Shown here: positions 30,904 through 41,013 of the stretch, piece by piece
Position numbering within the stretch: the stretch's first letter is position 1
How the letters are laid out: the number at the start of each line of letters is the position of its first letter
Assembly: GCF_013114835.1 (NCBI RefSeq)
Contig: NZ_JAAVLW010000001.1
Location: 1 to 64,000, forward strand
Direction: 5' to 3'
Source: Bradyrhizobium archetypum
GTDB taxonomy: Bacteria; Pseudomonadota; Alphaproteobacteria; Rhizobiales; Xanthobacteraceae
DNA: 64,000 nt
Notes under the pieces: model-generated
Told to the model about the DNA's origin: nothing
Seen by the model: the letters and a program-made list of their open reading frames with translations, nothing else
Databases searched by the model: none
Translations under genes and position numbers: made by a program

Positions 30904-31560
30904 ATGCCCCCAACTAACCCAATCATTCAGGAGTCGCCCGGAATTCGATTTTCAAGGATCGTCAGTTTTCTCTACGGATCGGCCGCGGACATCGCTTTCT
31001 TCATCACAATTCTATGTGCTCTCGGTTTCGCGAGCGGTTTACTCGTGCCGAAGACGATCGACACGAGCCGGCAGACATGCATGGAATCGCTTGCCGTAGA
31101 GGGGTCGGATGGCTCCGTTTGCCATGCAACACAGCGTCTTAACGCGCAAGCGCTTCAAAGACTCCTGGACACAATAAGTGCCGAAGCGCATTGAACGAAG
31201 TACTTATTCGCTGCAAGCCTCACCCAATCTGGTAGTGGCATCCGGCAGGCCGAGCAAGCTATGGCGCGGTGACGGCAGTGACAGTTTCACGTCGGCTGAA
31301 TGGTCGTGTTCACAAGCACGTTTCTGATCGATCATTTCGAAGTGTTCGGATTATATCAAGTAGCACCCGATCTCGCTAGCCGCGCAAGCCAGCGCCGCAT
31401 TTCGCACCCCGCTACACCACAGATTTGTGCGGCATCTCATCTATTCGGCTTTATCATCGCGTCTGAGCTGCGCCCGTCAGACGATCGGGTATCTGCTATT
31501 TGCAGCCGTGATGACCACTTACATCTTTGTCGGCATCTTCTCAATCATCAAGCAGTCTTC
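30904..31560 (+). pseudogene. Isoprenylcysteine methyltransferase-like membrane protein (MddA/NnrU-type) remnant
   Basis: The first 40 codons read FSRIVSFLYGSAADIAFFITILCALGFASGLLVPKTID, the usual first membrane helix of this methyltransferase family. After a frameshift near 31125 the sequence QHSVLTRKRFKDSWTQ(stop)VPKRIERSTY follows the family's QHSVMARxxFKxxWT motif, and further shifted pieces VSTFLIDHFEVFGLYQV, RTPLHHRFVRH-like and AVMTTYIFVGIF complete the order. At least four disruptions make it inactive. Relatives include methanethiol S-methyltransferases and denitrification-linked NnrU-like proteins. Confidence 0.6.
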
Positions 31561-32925
31561 TGCGGCTAACGCGGTCGTCGGCGTTGGTGACAAATATGTC
31601 CCGCGGGAGATAGAGCCTCTCGCGAACGGCTGTGCCGCCGAGAGAACTGCCATTCCACCAAACCGTGATGTGCGCCTGCATTGGTTTCCTTGAGCTCTGC
31701 CACCGCCAAAACCAACCGGTTCGCTGCACGGCGTCCATTCGGACACATGGAAGAACGACGGGCTTATCGACCGGGCAATCAAGGCAAGGTCCGAGCGCGG
31801 CGCGAAGGTAGCCTAAAGGGCCTTTTCGATCGTGACGAGTCCGGGATGTTCAGCTCGCTGATCACGAGCATGGGAAGCGTGTCGCGAGGACGGAGCGAAG
31901 GCCTGGTCCCACTCGTGGAGCTCAAATTCGAGGGCTGCGGGGTTCGAGAAGACAGCGTCAAGGGCGTTCTTTTCCGAAATGATGCCGCTCGAGAGCATAA
32001 CTTTATCTCAGAGGATGTGTCGAGCGATCTCACGAGAATCTGCAGACACTTGAGCGTGGCGAGTGAAGGACCAGTCAAGCCGCATTTCAAGCGGCAGGAT
32101 GAGACGAGAAGGTTCTCAGCCTAAACAAATGACAATCTTAAAAGGTGCTTAGCCGAACTTGAAAATTGGCTGAGGCGGTCCAACTAGAAGCTAGACGCCA
32201 CCTATCTCGGCGACTTCCTGATCGGGTCTGATCTGAGCCCCGCGCGCACTTGCGACAAGGATACGATCCCCGCGCGCGATCAGATCCTCGGTCAGTTCGC
32301 CGAAATTCCTGATCCCCTTTGGATCGCCGAAGTCGCCGCCGGCTCACCGGAGCGGCAAAGGGCAACGCCGCCGACATGCCTAGGCTTACGAGAGAGCGCC
32401 TCCGCACGCATCGCGGCGCCTAGAACTCGATCGCTTCACCGAGCGCGATCCGTCGTCAGAACTGAGGCTGGCGCAGCATGTTTGCATGAGCGGATCGTCC
32501 GTATCGGGAATTGCTCACGAACCCGAGCGAAAAGCATCCATCGCGTGGGCCAATAGTATGCCGATGCTCAAAAGAATAAGAGTCCCGACAAGAGCCGAAT
32601 ACATATGCCACCTCCATTCCCACGTCCTTTGAACTGCGCGACCGCTTACACGTCAAATTATTTCCTGAGCACGAACTGGGATCGCAGCCAACTGATGAGT
32701 CTGAGCCACAGCGGCTAGCTGGCAACATGTGGAACGATCAAAGGTAGAAGCTGTAAAACCCAGCTGTTCTGTTCAAACCGACGTGATAGGCGTAGCGCGG
32801 GTGACCGAAAACGCGTGTGGCTAATGTGCAACGGATACTTGGTTTCTGGCGGGAATGTCCGAAACGAACGCTCCGGCCCTTGAGATGCCTGTAGCATCTG
32901 CGCGCAAGAATTGGGGTGGCGGATG
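31561..32925. other. Gap without a recognised gene
   Basis: About 1.36 kb with overlapping ORFs on both strands (for example plus 31681-32124 and minus 31779-32090), none of them recognisable. Base composition drops toward AT near 32560-32760. No tRNA, repeat array or clear hairpin was noticed. Confidence 0.35.
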
Positions 32926-33117
32926 AACTTTTCAAGCTCGAAAGATGAGAGCTTATTGTCTCTTTGGGAAAGTGTGCGGCGGCAAATGTTGGCCGGTCGC
33001 GCGAACGCCGGACGTTGCCGCTTGGTTGGTAACAATCTGCGCACCTATGCTGAATTGCTTCGTTCGGAAATGGACCGGCGGGAGCTGAACTACAACCCGA
33101 TTAATTGGTCTGAATAG
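32926..33117 (+). CDS. Small unrecognised protein
   Basis: The 63-residue product MNFSSSKDESLLSLWESVRRQMLAG...GNNLRTYAELLRSEMDRRELNYNPINWSE has the composition of a soluble, helical protein: an amphipathic first helix and a second helix rich in Leu, Glu and Arg. A GGGTGGCGG stretch directly precedes the ATG at 32926. I do not recognise a family. It stands alone between remnants, so it may be either a genuine small gene or a chance ORF. Confidence 0.4.
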   Translation, partial: NFSSSKDESLLSLWESVRRQMLAGRANAGRCRLVGNNLRTYAELLRSEMDRRELNYNPINWSE

Positions 33118-33376
33118 GCCGCTCCTGCGGCATATTGATGAAAGACCTGCAGAAGCACTTGAAAAAGCTCCGCACTGATGCAGCCGAATGAAAATTGATC
33201 AGCGATCTGGCGACTGGCCTGGAAAAAGCGAGAGCTGTTCGCACGGCTTACGGATAACTTGAGTTCTGGCGTCCGAGCTCGAGCACGCCATATCTGCGAG
33301 AGTCTCCAGCACGGAGCCGGAGCAAAGAAGGTCGCATGATGCCCAAGGATCGGCTCTGGGTTCACGACAGCCGCAC

Positions 33377-33960
33377 TTATGTGAAATTGAAGAGGCCACT
33401 AAGCTGACGCACGATTTTGCCTCTATTGCTGCCGAGATTGTCCATGATTAGACGTCGCCGGGACGAAGCGTCGGAAGGAGAGCTTCCTCGACGTAGAGGC
33501 GGAAACTGTCGCCATCCTTCGGGTCCTCGAGGAATCATGGCACCTCGATCCGGTCGTGCTGCAATGCGCCAGGAAGTCATGGTTTTCCAGCGCCGTTGCT
33601 ATCACCTTTTTCTTTGAAGCTGAGCTTCTCGGCGTGGACGAACCCACTAAACGATAATCAGCCTTCCCGCGATTAGCGAGCTCGGCGACCAATCCGCGCA
33701 AGGTGAAGTCCACTTGATTCGTCCTAAAACCCAGACACGGTGTTCGCCGGAAATCACCTTCGGCCCGTGGCCGCCTATCCTGCTGGGCGCGAAGCTGCCG
33801 GTCTCCGACGCCGTCGCACCATCCAACGGCCGTGCTGACCGCAACACCGAACTGTTTAGCCGCCGCGTTGCAGGGCAATCCGCCGGGAACAACTTACAAC
33901 GACCCGCTTCCATATCCTCGAGTAGCTTGCCTATCCATGCTGGCCTTCAAGCCGAGCCCT
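33377..33960 (-). pseudogene. IS630-family transposase, frameshifted
   Basis: In order on the minus strand: AAKQFGVAVSTAVGW and SFAPSRIGGHGPKVISGEHRVW (helix-turn-helix part), DFTLRGLVAELANRG, KKKVIATALEN, then after shifts APWFLEDPKDGDSFRLYVEEALLPTLRPGD-like sequence and IMDNLGSNRGKIVRQL, which contains the second catalytic Asp. The final catalytic Glu region is missing and there are several shifts. It is a dead copy. Confidence 0.7.
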
Positions 33961-34396
33961 CATGGTAAAACCAGAATTCTCCTGATTTGAGAACCCGCGA
34001 TTTAAGCTGCCCTCATCACGCTTTAGATTAGTCCGTCCGCGGCTTTGTTCCACGGCTTCTTTAGACCCCCTTCGAGATGGCGTCGCTGCACTTCGCTAAA
34101 ACTTTCCCTCATGCGGTTGAATAGATGGCTTCCACTTTCAAGCAGTCGTTCATAGTCGGCACGCATGAGAAACCGCCCGGGAAACCGGGGATTTCTTCCC
34201 CTCGTCTAACGGGCAGCCTTTTAGACGTTATTCCGGGCGCTCAAGAAGCGAGCGAACCGTCAATCCAGAGATCGCGGCGAGAGATTCCCGGGTGCGCAAT
34301 CCAAATCGGCTGCTGCCGACTTGCCCCACTAAGACTCGGGAATTCGGGTACGCCCGAGTTCGACGTGCCGTGGAATGACGGATAGAATGCAGCCGC
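33961..34396. other. Gap without a recognised gene
   Basis: Region downstream of dctA. One ORF (34125-34385, plus) is open but not recognisable. No strong terminator hairpin for dctA was identified. Confidence 0.35.
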
Positions 34397-35719
34397 CTAC
34401 CCCGTCGTCTTCGAGGTCTCGCTCTCGGTGGGATCGATTTTCTGGTTAAGCCGCGCATGCAGCGTGGCCTGGTCGAGTTCGCCCTCCCACCAGGACACTA
34501 ATACCGCGGCAATACCGTTGCCCGTGATATTAGTAAGGGCGCGCACCTCGCTCATGAATTTGTCGATCGAGAACACGATTGCCATGCCCGGCACCAACGC
34601 CGGATTAACCACTGAAAGCGTCGCCGCGAGCGTGATGAAGCCGGCCCCGGTGATACCACTTGCGCCTTTCGAGGTCAGCATCGCCACGACGAGAATGGTC
34701 AGCTGCTGGCCGAAGCTGAGATCGACCCCGAGCGCCTGAGCGATAAACAGCGTTGCCAAGGTCATGTAGACGTTGGTGCCATCGAGGTTGAAGGAGTAGC
34801 CGGTCGGCACCACGAGGCCGACCACGGGCTTGGAGCAGCCCAGCCGCTCGAGCTTCTTCATCAATTGCGGCAGCGCGCTTTCAGAGGACGAGGTGCCGAG
34901 CACAAGCAAGAGCTCGTCCTTGATATAAGCGATAAACTTAAAGATCGAAAAGCCAACGAAGCGCGCGATCAGACCGAGCACGACCACCACGAACAGCGCG
35001 GCCGTGGCATAGAACAAGGCGATAAGACCGATCAGATTGCCGAGCGCCGACGGTCCGAACTTACCAATCGTGAAGGCCATGGCACCAAACGCGCCGATCG
35101 GCGCTGCTTTCATGATAATGGCGATGACGCCGAACACCGCGTGCGCCGTGTCGTCAATTATGCCGCGCAACTTCTCGCCGCGCTCACCAAGGGCCATCAG
35201 CGAGAAACCGAACAGGATCGCAAACAAGAGCACCTGCAGGATATCGCCGCGCGCCAGCGCGCCGACCACGCTGTCGGGAATGATATTGAGGATGAAATCG
35301 ACGCTTTTCGAGGCTTCCGCCTGCTTCACGTAGTTGGCGACGGCTGCGGCATCGGGCTTGGCCGCAAGGCCGTGGCCGATCTGAAAAAGATTGCCCATCA
35401 CTAGGCCGAGCACCAAGGCAAAGGTGGAGACGATCTCGAAATAGACCAGAGCCTTGAGGCCGACCCGGCCGACCTTTTTCGCATCCTGGATGTGCGCGAT
35501 GCCCGAGACTACGGTGCAGAAGATGATCGGCGCGATCACCATCTTTATTAGCTTAATGAAGCCGTCACCGAGCGCCTTGACCCAGTCGTTAGTGGCGAGC
35601 GACGGCCACAGCCAACCGACGAGGACGCCAATCAGAATCGCGATCAGCACCTGAACGTAGAGGATTTTGTACCAAGTTCGCGACGCCCGCGCGGTCGCCG
35701 CAGTTGCGATGGTGGTCAT
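34397..35719 (-). CDS. dctA: C4-dicarboxylate:H+/Na+ symporter DctA
   Basis: This 440-residue inner-membrane symporter takes up succinate, fumarate and malate, the main carbon supply of nitrogen-fixing bacteroids. The ATG at 35719 follows AAGGAG at good distance. Family features are the N-terminal [22 protein letters not shown] helix, [24 protein letters not shown], the serine-rich hairpin [35 protein letters not shown] and the substrate-binding [21 protein letters not shown]. Length and all motifs are normal, so it appears functional. No dctB/dctD genes or sigma-54 site are visible immediately upstream; instead decayed nodFE lies behind it. Confidence 0.97.
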   Translation of the reverse strand: MTTIATAATARASRTWYKILYVQVLIAILIGVLVGWLWPSLATNDWVKALGDGFIKLIKMVIAPIIFCTVVSGIAHIQDAKKVGRVGLKALVYFEIVSTFALVLGLVMGNLFQIGHGLAAKPDAAAVANYVKQAEASKSVDFILNIIPDSVVGALARGDILQVLLFAILFGFSLMALGERGEKLRGIIDDTAHAVFGVIAIIMKAAPIGAFGAMAFTIGKFGPSALGNLIGLIALFYATAALFVVVVLGLIARFVGFSIFKFIAYIKDELLLVLGTSSSESALPQLMKKLERLGCSKPVVGLVVPTGYSFNLDGTNVYMTLATLFIAQALGVDLSFGQQLTILVVAMLTSKGASGITGAGFITLAATLSVVNPALVPGMAIVFSIDKFMSEVRALTNITGNGIAAVLVSWWEGELDQATLHARLNQKIDPTESETSKTTG

Positions 35720-35931
35720 GACGCTCCTTCCCATACGAACTCGAACACCGAGCCGTCGCGCGTTGAGAGGCGACGGCATCAGACGAGCCTTTCATGCCAG
35801 CCGTGTGCGATTGAAGACGGCAATGTCGGAAATCCGACAGCCTGCAGCGTGATTCCAAAGGCAGGCTGGCTGTTACGTGTGTTTTCTCTCGTTAAGCAAG
35901 ACGCGCACCACGCGCGAATCCATGCGGCCGT

Positions 35932-36276
35932 TCAACCCGCCAGACGGTGAACCGACAGTCTCCTGACTAGCTTGGCCGAATGCCAAAAACCGTTCGTGCC
36001 ACCGAAGGAAGAGACGTTGTTCAGCGCCACGCGCACCTTGCGCTGGCGCAGCACATTGGACATGGCGTCGAGATCGGCGGGCTGCTTGCGGTCGATGTCA
36101 TGCTCCGATAGCGCCTTGAGGTCGGCGCCGATCCTGACCTTCAGCTCGTAAAGCTCGGAATTGACGATCGGGCCGATGGCGGAGCGGCCTTCGCGCATCT
36201 CTTTCCAGCTGGAGGCGGCGCAGGTGCCTAAGCCGCACAGCCCGCCCATTCCGGTAATGACAACGCGCCTCCCCAT
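35932..36276 (-). pseudogene. nodE: NodE-like beta-ketoacyl synthase with large internal deletion
   Basis: NodE elongates the unsaturated acyl chain placed on Nod factors. Here the N-terminal 60 residues (RRVVITGMGGLCGLGTCAASSWKEMREGRSAIGPI) are joined in frame to a C-terminal piece (MSNVLRQRKVRVALNNVSSFGGTNGF), which matches the RVALNNSFAFGGTNA end of ketoacyl synthases. About 280 residues are lost, including the catalytic Cys and first His. The ATG follows directly on the nodF stop, the usual nodFE order. The 114-residue product cannot be an active synthase. Confidence 0.75.
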
Positions 36277-36527
36277 TCAGGCCTTCTTAGCGTGCAAGCC
36301 GTGGACAGCTTCAACCATGTCGCCGATATGCTCAAGAGTCGACCACGCATCATCCGTGTTCATCTCGATCTGCATGCAGTTGGACTGGTCCAGGTCGTAG
36401 ATGAGGTCGTCAACTCCGGCGACTGGATGCCACGCAAGGTAAGTTCCGTGTCGATCGTTGTCTCGACGCCGCCCGCGGGTATTCCTTGGTTTTGGCGATG
36501 ATTTCCATCGCAAGTTTGATCTGCCAT
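36277..36527 (-). pseudogene. nodF: NodF-like acyl carrier protein, phosphopantetheine site deleted
   Basis: From ATG 36527 the frame reads MADQLAMEIIAKTKEYP; a shift then gives GGVETTIDTELTLRGIQSPELTT, and another leads to DDLIYDLDQSNCMQIEMNTDDAWSTLEHIGDMVEAVHGLHAKKA at the C-terminus. These are NodF blocks in order. The segment between ELTT and DDLIYDL lacks the LGxDSLGLAD motif that carries the 4'-phosphopantetheine serine, so a short deletion removed the working site in addition to the frameshifts. A nod box lies upstream. Confidence 0.75.
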
Positions 36528-36647
36528 CCTGTTGCTTCCATCAGGCGCCTCGACGCGAACGCGACGCCGTTCCTCAGCCGAGCCGCGTCGCCGATAGAAG
36601 CAGTGACGTAATCGGTTGGGTCAAGTGCTGTTGCCAATGCAACATTC

Positions 36648-36702
36648 CGCAACATTGGTAAAATTGATTTTTTGGATGGTAAGCATCCACGCTCCGTATC
36701 AT
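36648..36702 (-). promoter_or_regulatory. nod box (NodD-binding promoter element)
   Basis: On the minus strand this stretch contains GCGTGGATGCTTACCATC followed by AAAAAATCAATTTTACCAAT and GTTG. It matches the nod box consensus (ATCCAYRRYGTGGATG...ATCnAAACAATCnATTTTACCAATC) in both spacing and most bases, particularly the GTGGATG and ATCAATTTTACCAAT blocks. It lies about 120 bases upstream of the nodF ATG, in the right orientation for flavonoid/NodD-controlled transcription of nodFE. Confidence 0.85.
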
Positions 36703-36848
36703 TTCCTCGCGCAGGACAAGAAAGTCGCACCCTGGCCGCCCTCGACAGCGGCCGGCCCCTTCGGGTGCCAGTCGACCGCCTCCGGTCTGCCGCCAGCCAT
36801 CGGGGCCGCGATGGGCGCGGCCCAGGAAAGTGAAAACAAGACACGATA

Positions 36849-37034
36849 ATGGCGACCATCGGCACCTTCACCTCGAATGGCAATGGCTTTTCCGGCTCGA
36901 TTCGCACCCTCGCTCTAAAGCCAAGGCCAAGCTGGTCCGCGTCGAGAACCCCTCTGAAGGCCCGCACTTCCGCATCTTGGGGGCTAATGCCGATCATGCG
37001 TAGCGTGGGATTATGCGGAGTCGTTGGCTGTTAG
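36849..37034 (+). pseudogene. DUF736 family protein remnant
   Basis: The start MATIGTFTSNGNGFSGSIRTLAL is the DUF736 N-terminus. After that the true frame (KAKLVRVENPSEGPHFRILGANAD) continues one base off, so a frameshift near 36920 breaks the gene, and the C-terminal half (AWKKTS...YLSVKLDDPSF) is missing. DUF736 proteins are common on rhizobial plasmids and integrative elements; their role is not established. Confidence 0.65.
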
Positions 37035-37129
37035 TCCCGGTTTTCGAGGTCTTTTGTCGCTGTGCCGCTCCGCATAACGGGCTGCCCTCCGCGGTGCCTC
37101 GCCTGTTGCGAGGCACCGCGGTGTCGGCC

Positions 37130-37431
37130 AGCGCGACCAGATCAGCGCAAAGTCGCCATCGTCGCCTTCGAAGAGGTTGGCGTAGATGGGCGCGGTGAAG
37201 GACCGATCGTCGAGCTTAACCGAGTAGTAGGTGCGGTTGTTCTTCGAGGTCCGGCGCCAAGCGGCAACGATCTCGACCCCGGAGACGATCACGCGCAGGT
37301 AATGGCGCCTTGTCGCTGGTGGAGACGGGCTCGCTGGGGACAACGCGCGCCTTGGCGTCGATCGCAAGCGTCTTGATGGTGCCGGTGTAGGTGCCATCGT
37401 TGCTGCGGGTGAACGAGCCGATCTGGGACAT
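37130..37431 (-). pseudogene. DUF736 family protein, frameshifted
   Basis: From the ATG at 37431 the frame reads MSQIGSFTRSNDGTYTGTIKTLAIDAKARVVPSEPVSTSDKAP, then a one-base shift near 37306 leads to HYLRVIVSGVEIVAAWRRTSKNNRTYYSVKLDDRSFTAPIYANLFEGDDGDFALIWSR, so the full family length is represented in two frames. Only one indel separates it from an intact gene. It is convergent with the other DUF736 remnant. Confidence 0.7.
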
Positions 37432-38348
37432 GGTGGATCTCCTGTGCTGTGTTCAAGCAGGCGACCATCGCGGCCTTGTGGCGATCTTGAGCCCCGGGGC
37501 GGCCGACCCGCACCGTCAGGCCGCCGCACATGCGGAGGACGGCGTGCGGCGATCTTGTTGCTGCGCGAGGAGCGGCGCAGCCGCGTGCAAGAAGATCGCC
37601 GGCACGCTATTGCGGGGAACAGGCCGTCTCGCAGACCACATCTCGGGGTCCGCCCAGCAGGGCCCGTCGGTCGCAAGGCATCACGGCACGCCTGGAGAAC
37701 CACCCGCTCCGTCGGGCTCGCATGGCATGATGACCTCCGGTCCTCTTCACAGCGTCAGGTCGGCACAGTGCGCATGTCGGCCATCGGCGACGCGATTAAT
37801 GCGTCGCTGCAGTCAACTACCAACGCTAGTGATTGATCCAAATGAAAGACACGGCAATCATTCGTGAACGTTGGGCCGATCGAACACCACGTGGCGCGAG
37901 CATCACATGCAAAGACTTCGGCATGTAACATCAACCAAGGGTCCGCTCTCGCAAACGAACTTGGTGCGCCGATTCGCCGGTCGCAGAAATGCCGCGTGCG
38001 CAGGCTCGATCCGGCATATTTTTCTCTTGGAGGTAGATGAACTGTTCAGTGTGATCGCAGCCGCAGGCCCAAAGGCCTCGCGCATTGGCCTGTCAATCGT
38101 CCGCCCTCTGGGCTGCCGACAGCACCTCATGATTCCAACTTCGCCGACGTAGGCGAGCACATCGTGGACTCAATCGTGGCAGCTCTCGGGCAGATCAACT
38201 CGTGAGCCGCCCGAATGAGGCAGAGCTCGGCCAAAGAAGATTCAAAGAAGGCAGAGCATCCACGTCAGTATTCTTTCACGCCGCCGCATTTCGGCGCAGC
38301 TCAGTCCTCTCATAGAATGGATTAGAACGTTCGCAGCAGGGAACGAAG
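37432..38348. other. Gap without a recognised gene, upstream of the chorismate-using operon
   Basis: No recognisable protein. The last 150 bases before 38349 may carry the operon promoter, but no consensus nod box, sigma-54 or clear sigma-70 site was identified. A run of CG-rich complementary bases near 38277-38292 (GCCGCCGCATTTCGGCGC) could form a weak hairpin. Confidence 0.35.
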
Positions 38349-38993
38349 ATGGCAGCAAGCGAGACAAGCTTTAAGCAATCGGTGATCCTGATCGACAACT
38401 TCGATTCCTTTACGTTCAACATCGCCCAGATGGTTGGCGAGGTAAATGGTAAAGAAGCCACTGTCTTGGATAACACTGTGCCGTGGAGGGAAATTCGCAA
38501 AATCCCTCATGACCGCATTATTCTCTCGCCGGGACCAGGAAACCCCCAAACTTCAAAGGATGTCGGCTCGACGATGGATGTTCTGGCCGGCAGCGCCGTT
38601 CCGGTCTTGGGCGTGTGCCTGGGACATCAATGCATTGCTCATTTCCATGGCGCAGCCGTGTCCCGAGCACCGGAGCCGCTCCACGGCCGGATCCGCAGCA
38701 TCACAAACTCCGGAACAGATCTTTTCAAGGGGCTGCCGCGTTCTTTCAATGTGACGAGATACCATTCTCTGACAGTGACAGGTGATCTTCCGCAATGCCT
38801 TGAATGCACGGCCATGAGCGAGGATGGCATCATCATGGGGCTGCGCCATCGGCAGCGGCCCCACTACGGCGTGCAGTTTCATCCAGAATCCATCTGCTCC
38901 CAATACGGACGAGAGATCTTTGTCAACTTCCTCTCCGATGCATGCGCCCCGTCGGCAACCCAAGCCTCGCTTGCGGGCCTGGAAGTGGCCTGA
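38349..38993 (+). CDS. Glutamine amidotransferase subunit of aminodeoxychorismate synthase (PabA/TrpG-like)
   Basis: The 214-residue class I amidotransferase supplies ammonia from glutamine to the chorismate-aminating partner encoded next. N-terminus VILIDNFDSFTFNIAQM is typical; the oxyanion strand reads LSPGPGNP; the catalytic triad is Cys90 (GVCLGHQ), His178 and Glu180 (VQFHPES). All are intact. Its TGA overlaps the ATG of the next gene, so the subunits are translationally coupled. The first gene of a six-gene operon without trp genes, it is more likely devoted to a specialised pathway than to tryptophan or folate. Confidence 0.92.
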   Translation: MAASETSFKQSVILIDNFDSFTFNIAQMVGEVNGKEATVLDNTVPWREIRKIPHDRIILSPGPGNPQTSKDVGSTMDVLAGSAVPVLGVCLGHQCIAHFHGAAVSRAPEPLHGRIRSITNSGTDLFKGLPRSFNVTRYHSLTVTGDLPQCLECTAMSEDGIIMGLRHRQRPHYGVQFHPESICSQYGREIFVNFLSDACAPSATQASLAGLEVA

Positions 38994-41013
38994 TGACCGA
39001 GGACGTCTCGCACCTCCGCGACTTTCTTTTCGAGACGGTCACGTATGTGGCGAGAAGTTCAACGATCTCATGCAGGGTAAGCGCTGAGGACGTTTTCGTG
39101 CGCCTCTTCGGGGGTACGCAGCCTGCTTTCTGGCTGGACAGCAGTAGGCTCGTGTCCGGGCTGTCACGCTGGTCCTTCATGGGAGAGCTTGGCGGGTCAC
39201 GCAGCTATCTGGCGTCCTACGATGCTTCTCGGCAGGAAATCCGGATCGCGCGAGACGACCGAGGCTCTCCGACAACCGTCTCCCGATCGATTTTCGACCT
39301 TCTTGCCCATAACCATGCCGCTCACAAGCTGCGGGATCCAGGCGATGTGCCCGATATTCCCTTTAAAGGCGGCCATGTAGGCTATTTCGGCTACGAACTG
39401 AAGTCTCTGACCTGTGGCGTCAGTTCCCCACCCTCGAAATATCCGGATGCCTGCTTTATCTTCTGCACCAGATTCCTCGCCTTCGATCATGAGAATGACC
39501 GCATCCACATCGTTGCGCTTTACCCCGAAGCCGAGGCGGTATCCGACGAGGCCGCCCTCTGGGTCAGCAAGACCCAGCGTGACATCGAGCGCATCGAACC
39601 GGCCCCCAGTGTCACACCATCGTCTCCCGCAAACAGCGCTCCGCTTCAGTTCAAGCTTCGTCAGAGGCGGGCCCGGTACTTGGAAAACATCGAACGATGC
39701 CTTTCTGAAATCCTTGCCGGCGAGACCTACGAGGTCTGTCTGACAAACGAGATTACCGTTGAGACAGAGATCGACCCGCTCGGTCTTTATCGGATCCTAA
39801 GACGGAGAAACCCGGCCCCATATTCCGCTTTCCTCAGGCTTGGAAATATCTGTGTTGCCAGCTCTTCCCCGGAGAGATTCCTGAGGATCGACAGCAACCT
39901 CATTGTCGAGACCAAACCGATCAAGGGAACCGCGGCTCGACATGCAATCCCAGAGGAAGATGAGCGGATTGCAGAAGAATTGCGCCTGGACGAAAAGAGC
40001 CGGGCGGAGAATCTCATGATCGTGGACCTGATGCGAAATGACCTCGGCCGCATCTGCCGCACCGGGAGCGTTCATGTGCCAAGCCTCATGCACATCGAAA
40101 GCTACAAAACCGTCCACCAGTTGGTAAGCATCATCCGTGGCGAACTGGCCTCGCCAGACGATATCATCCCCTGCATTTCTGTGTGCTTTCCGGGCGGATC
40201 GATCACGGGGGCGCCCAAGATCCGCACCTTAAAATTATCGATGAGCTCGAACAAGCACCTAGGGGCGTCTACACGGGGGCGATCGGCTATTTGTCTCTCT
40301 GCGGGGAGGTGGACCTAAACATCGTCATCCGAACTATCGTCTGCCAGGGACGGCACTTGAGCATCGGTTGCGGCGGCGCCATCGTGGCGTTGTCCAACCC
40401 CAACGCGGAGTTCGAGGAGATCCTCCTCAAGGCGCGCGAGCCGATCCGTGCAATTGCCGAGGCCGTAACAGGCGACCCGGATCATGCCCTGGTGATCCAT
40501 GGCGCAGATAATGATGCGAGCGAGGAAATAGTACCCAATTCCGCACATCGTGTTCGCCTGGCGAGATTCCAGGATCGGGACACTATTGCTAAGTGTGTGC
40601 AGGCACTTCTCACCGAGCTCGGAGGACCGGGACCGCAATTCGAGCTACAGGCCGCGGTCGGCATTGCTGGGCAAATGGCCATGGATTCGCGCCTCGGCTT
40701 CGCCTTGATAATGGAGAATGTGCCGGCTGCCGAAGTGATCGGCATTGCCGTCGTCTCCCAGGTCTCCGCGGTCAGGGCTTCAGGCCATTATGGCATCCTG
40801 CAGGAGCTCTGGGTCGATCCGCGCTATCGCTCGGCTCAACATGGGAGAGGGCTTCTGGCGGCCGTGGACCGCGAGGCGCGAGCGCGGGGATGGCCCATGA
40901 TCGAGGTGTCTCTTCCCCTGGCCGGCCGCCCCGGCGCCGAGAGGTTGGTCGCATTCTATGAAAGCATGGGCTTCACACCTGCGGGCCAAAGGCGACGAAG
41001 GAGGCTTCTGTGA
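38993..41013 (+). CDS. PabB-type aminodeoxychorismate synthase fused to GNAT domain; one frameshift
   Basis: Residues 1-490 form a chorismate-binding enzyme: HVGYFGYELK, AFWLDSSR-type N-domain, then ISEILAGETYEVCLTNE, SSSPERFL, SRAENLMIVDLMRNDLGRIC, SYKTVHQLVS, SITGAPKI and YTGAIGYLSLCG. Lys311 in ETKPIKGTAAR is the PabB-type lysine (anthranilate synthases have PIAGT), so the expected product is 4-amino-4-deoxychorismate. One base is missing in the A run at 40231-40234, shifting the frame from LK to IIDELEQAPRG. In the second frame the enzyme ends near 40460 and runs on into a GNAT-like domain (GILQELWVDPRYRSAQHGRGLLAAVDREARARGWPMIEV...AFYESMGF). Fusion of these two is unusual. The indel is either a mutation or a sequence error. 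Confidence 0.82.

Noticed and set aside
38349..40318. Anthranilate synthase (TrpE/TrpG) interpretation of the chorismate-using pair
   Set aside because: The synthase has PIKGT, the PabB-type lysine, instead of PIAGT, and there are no trp genes nearby.
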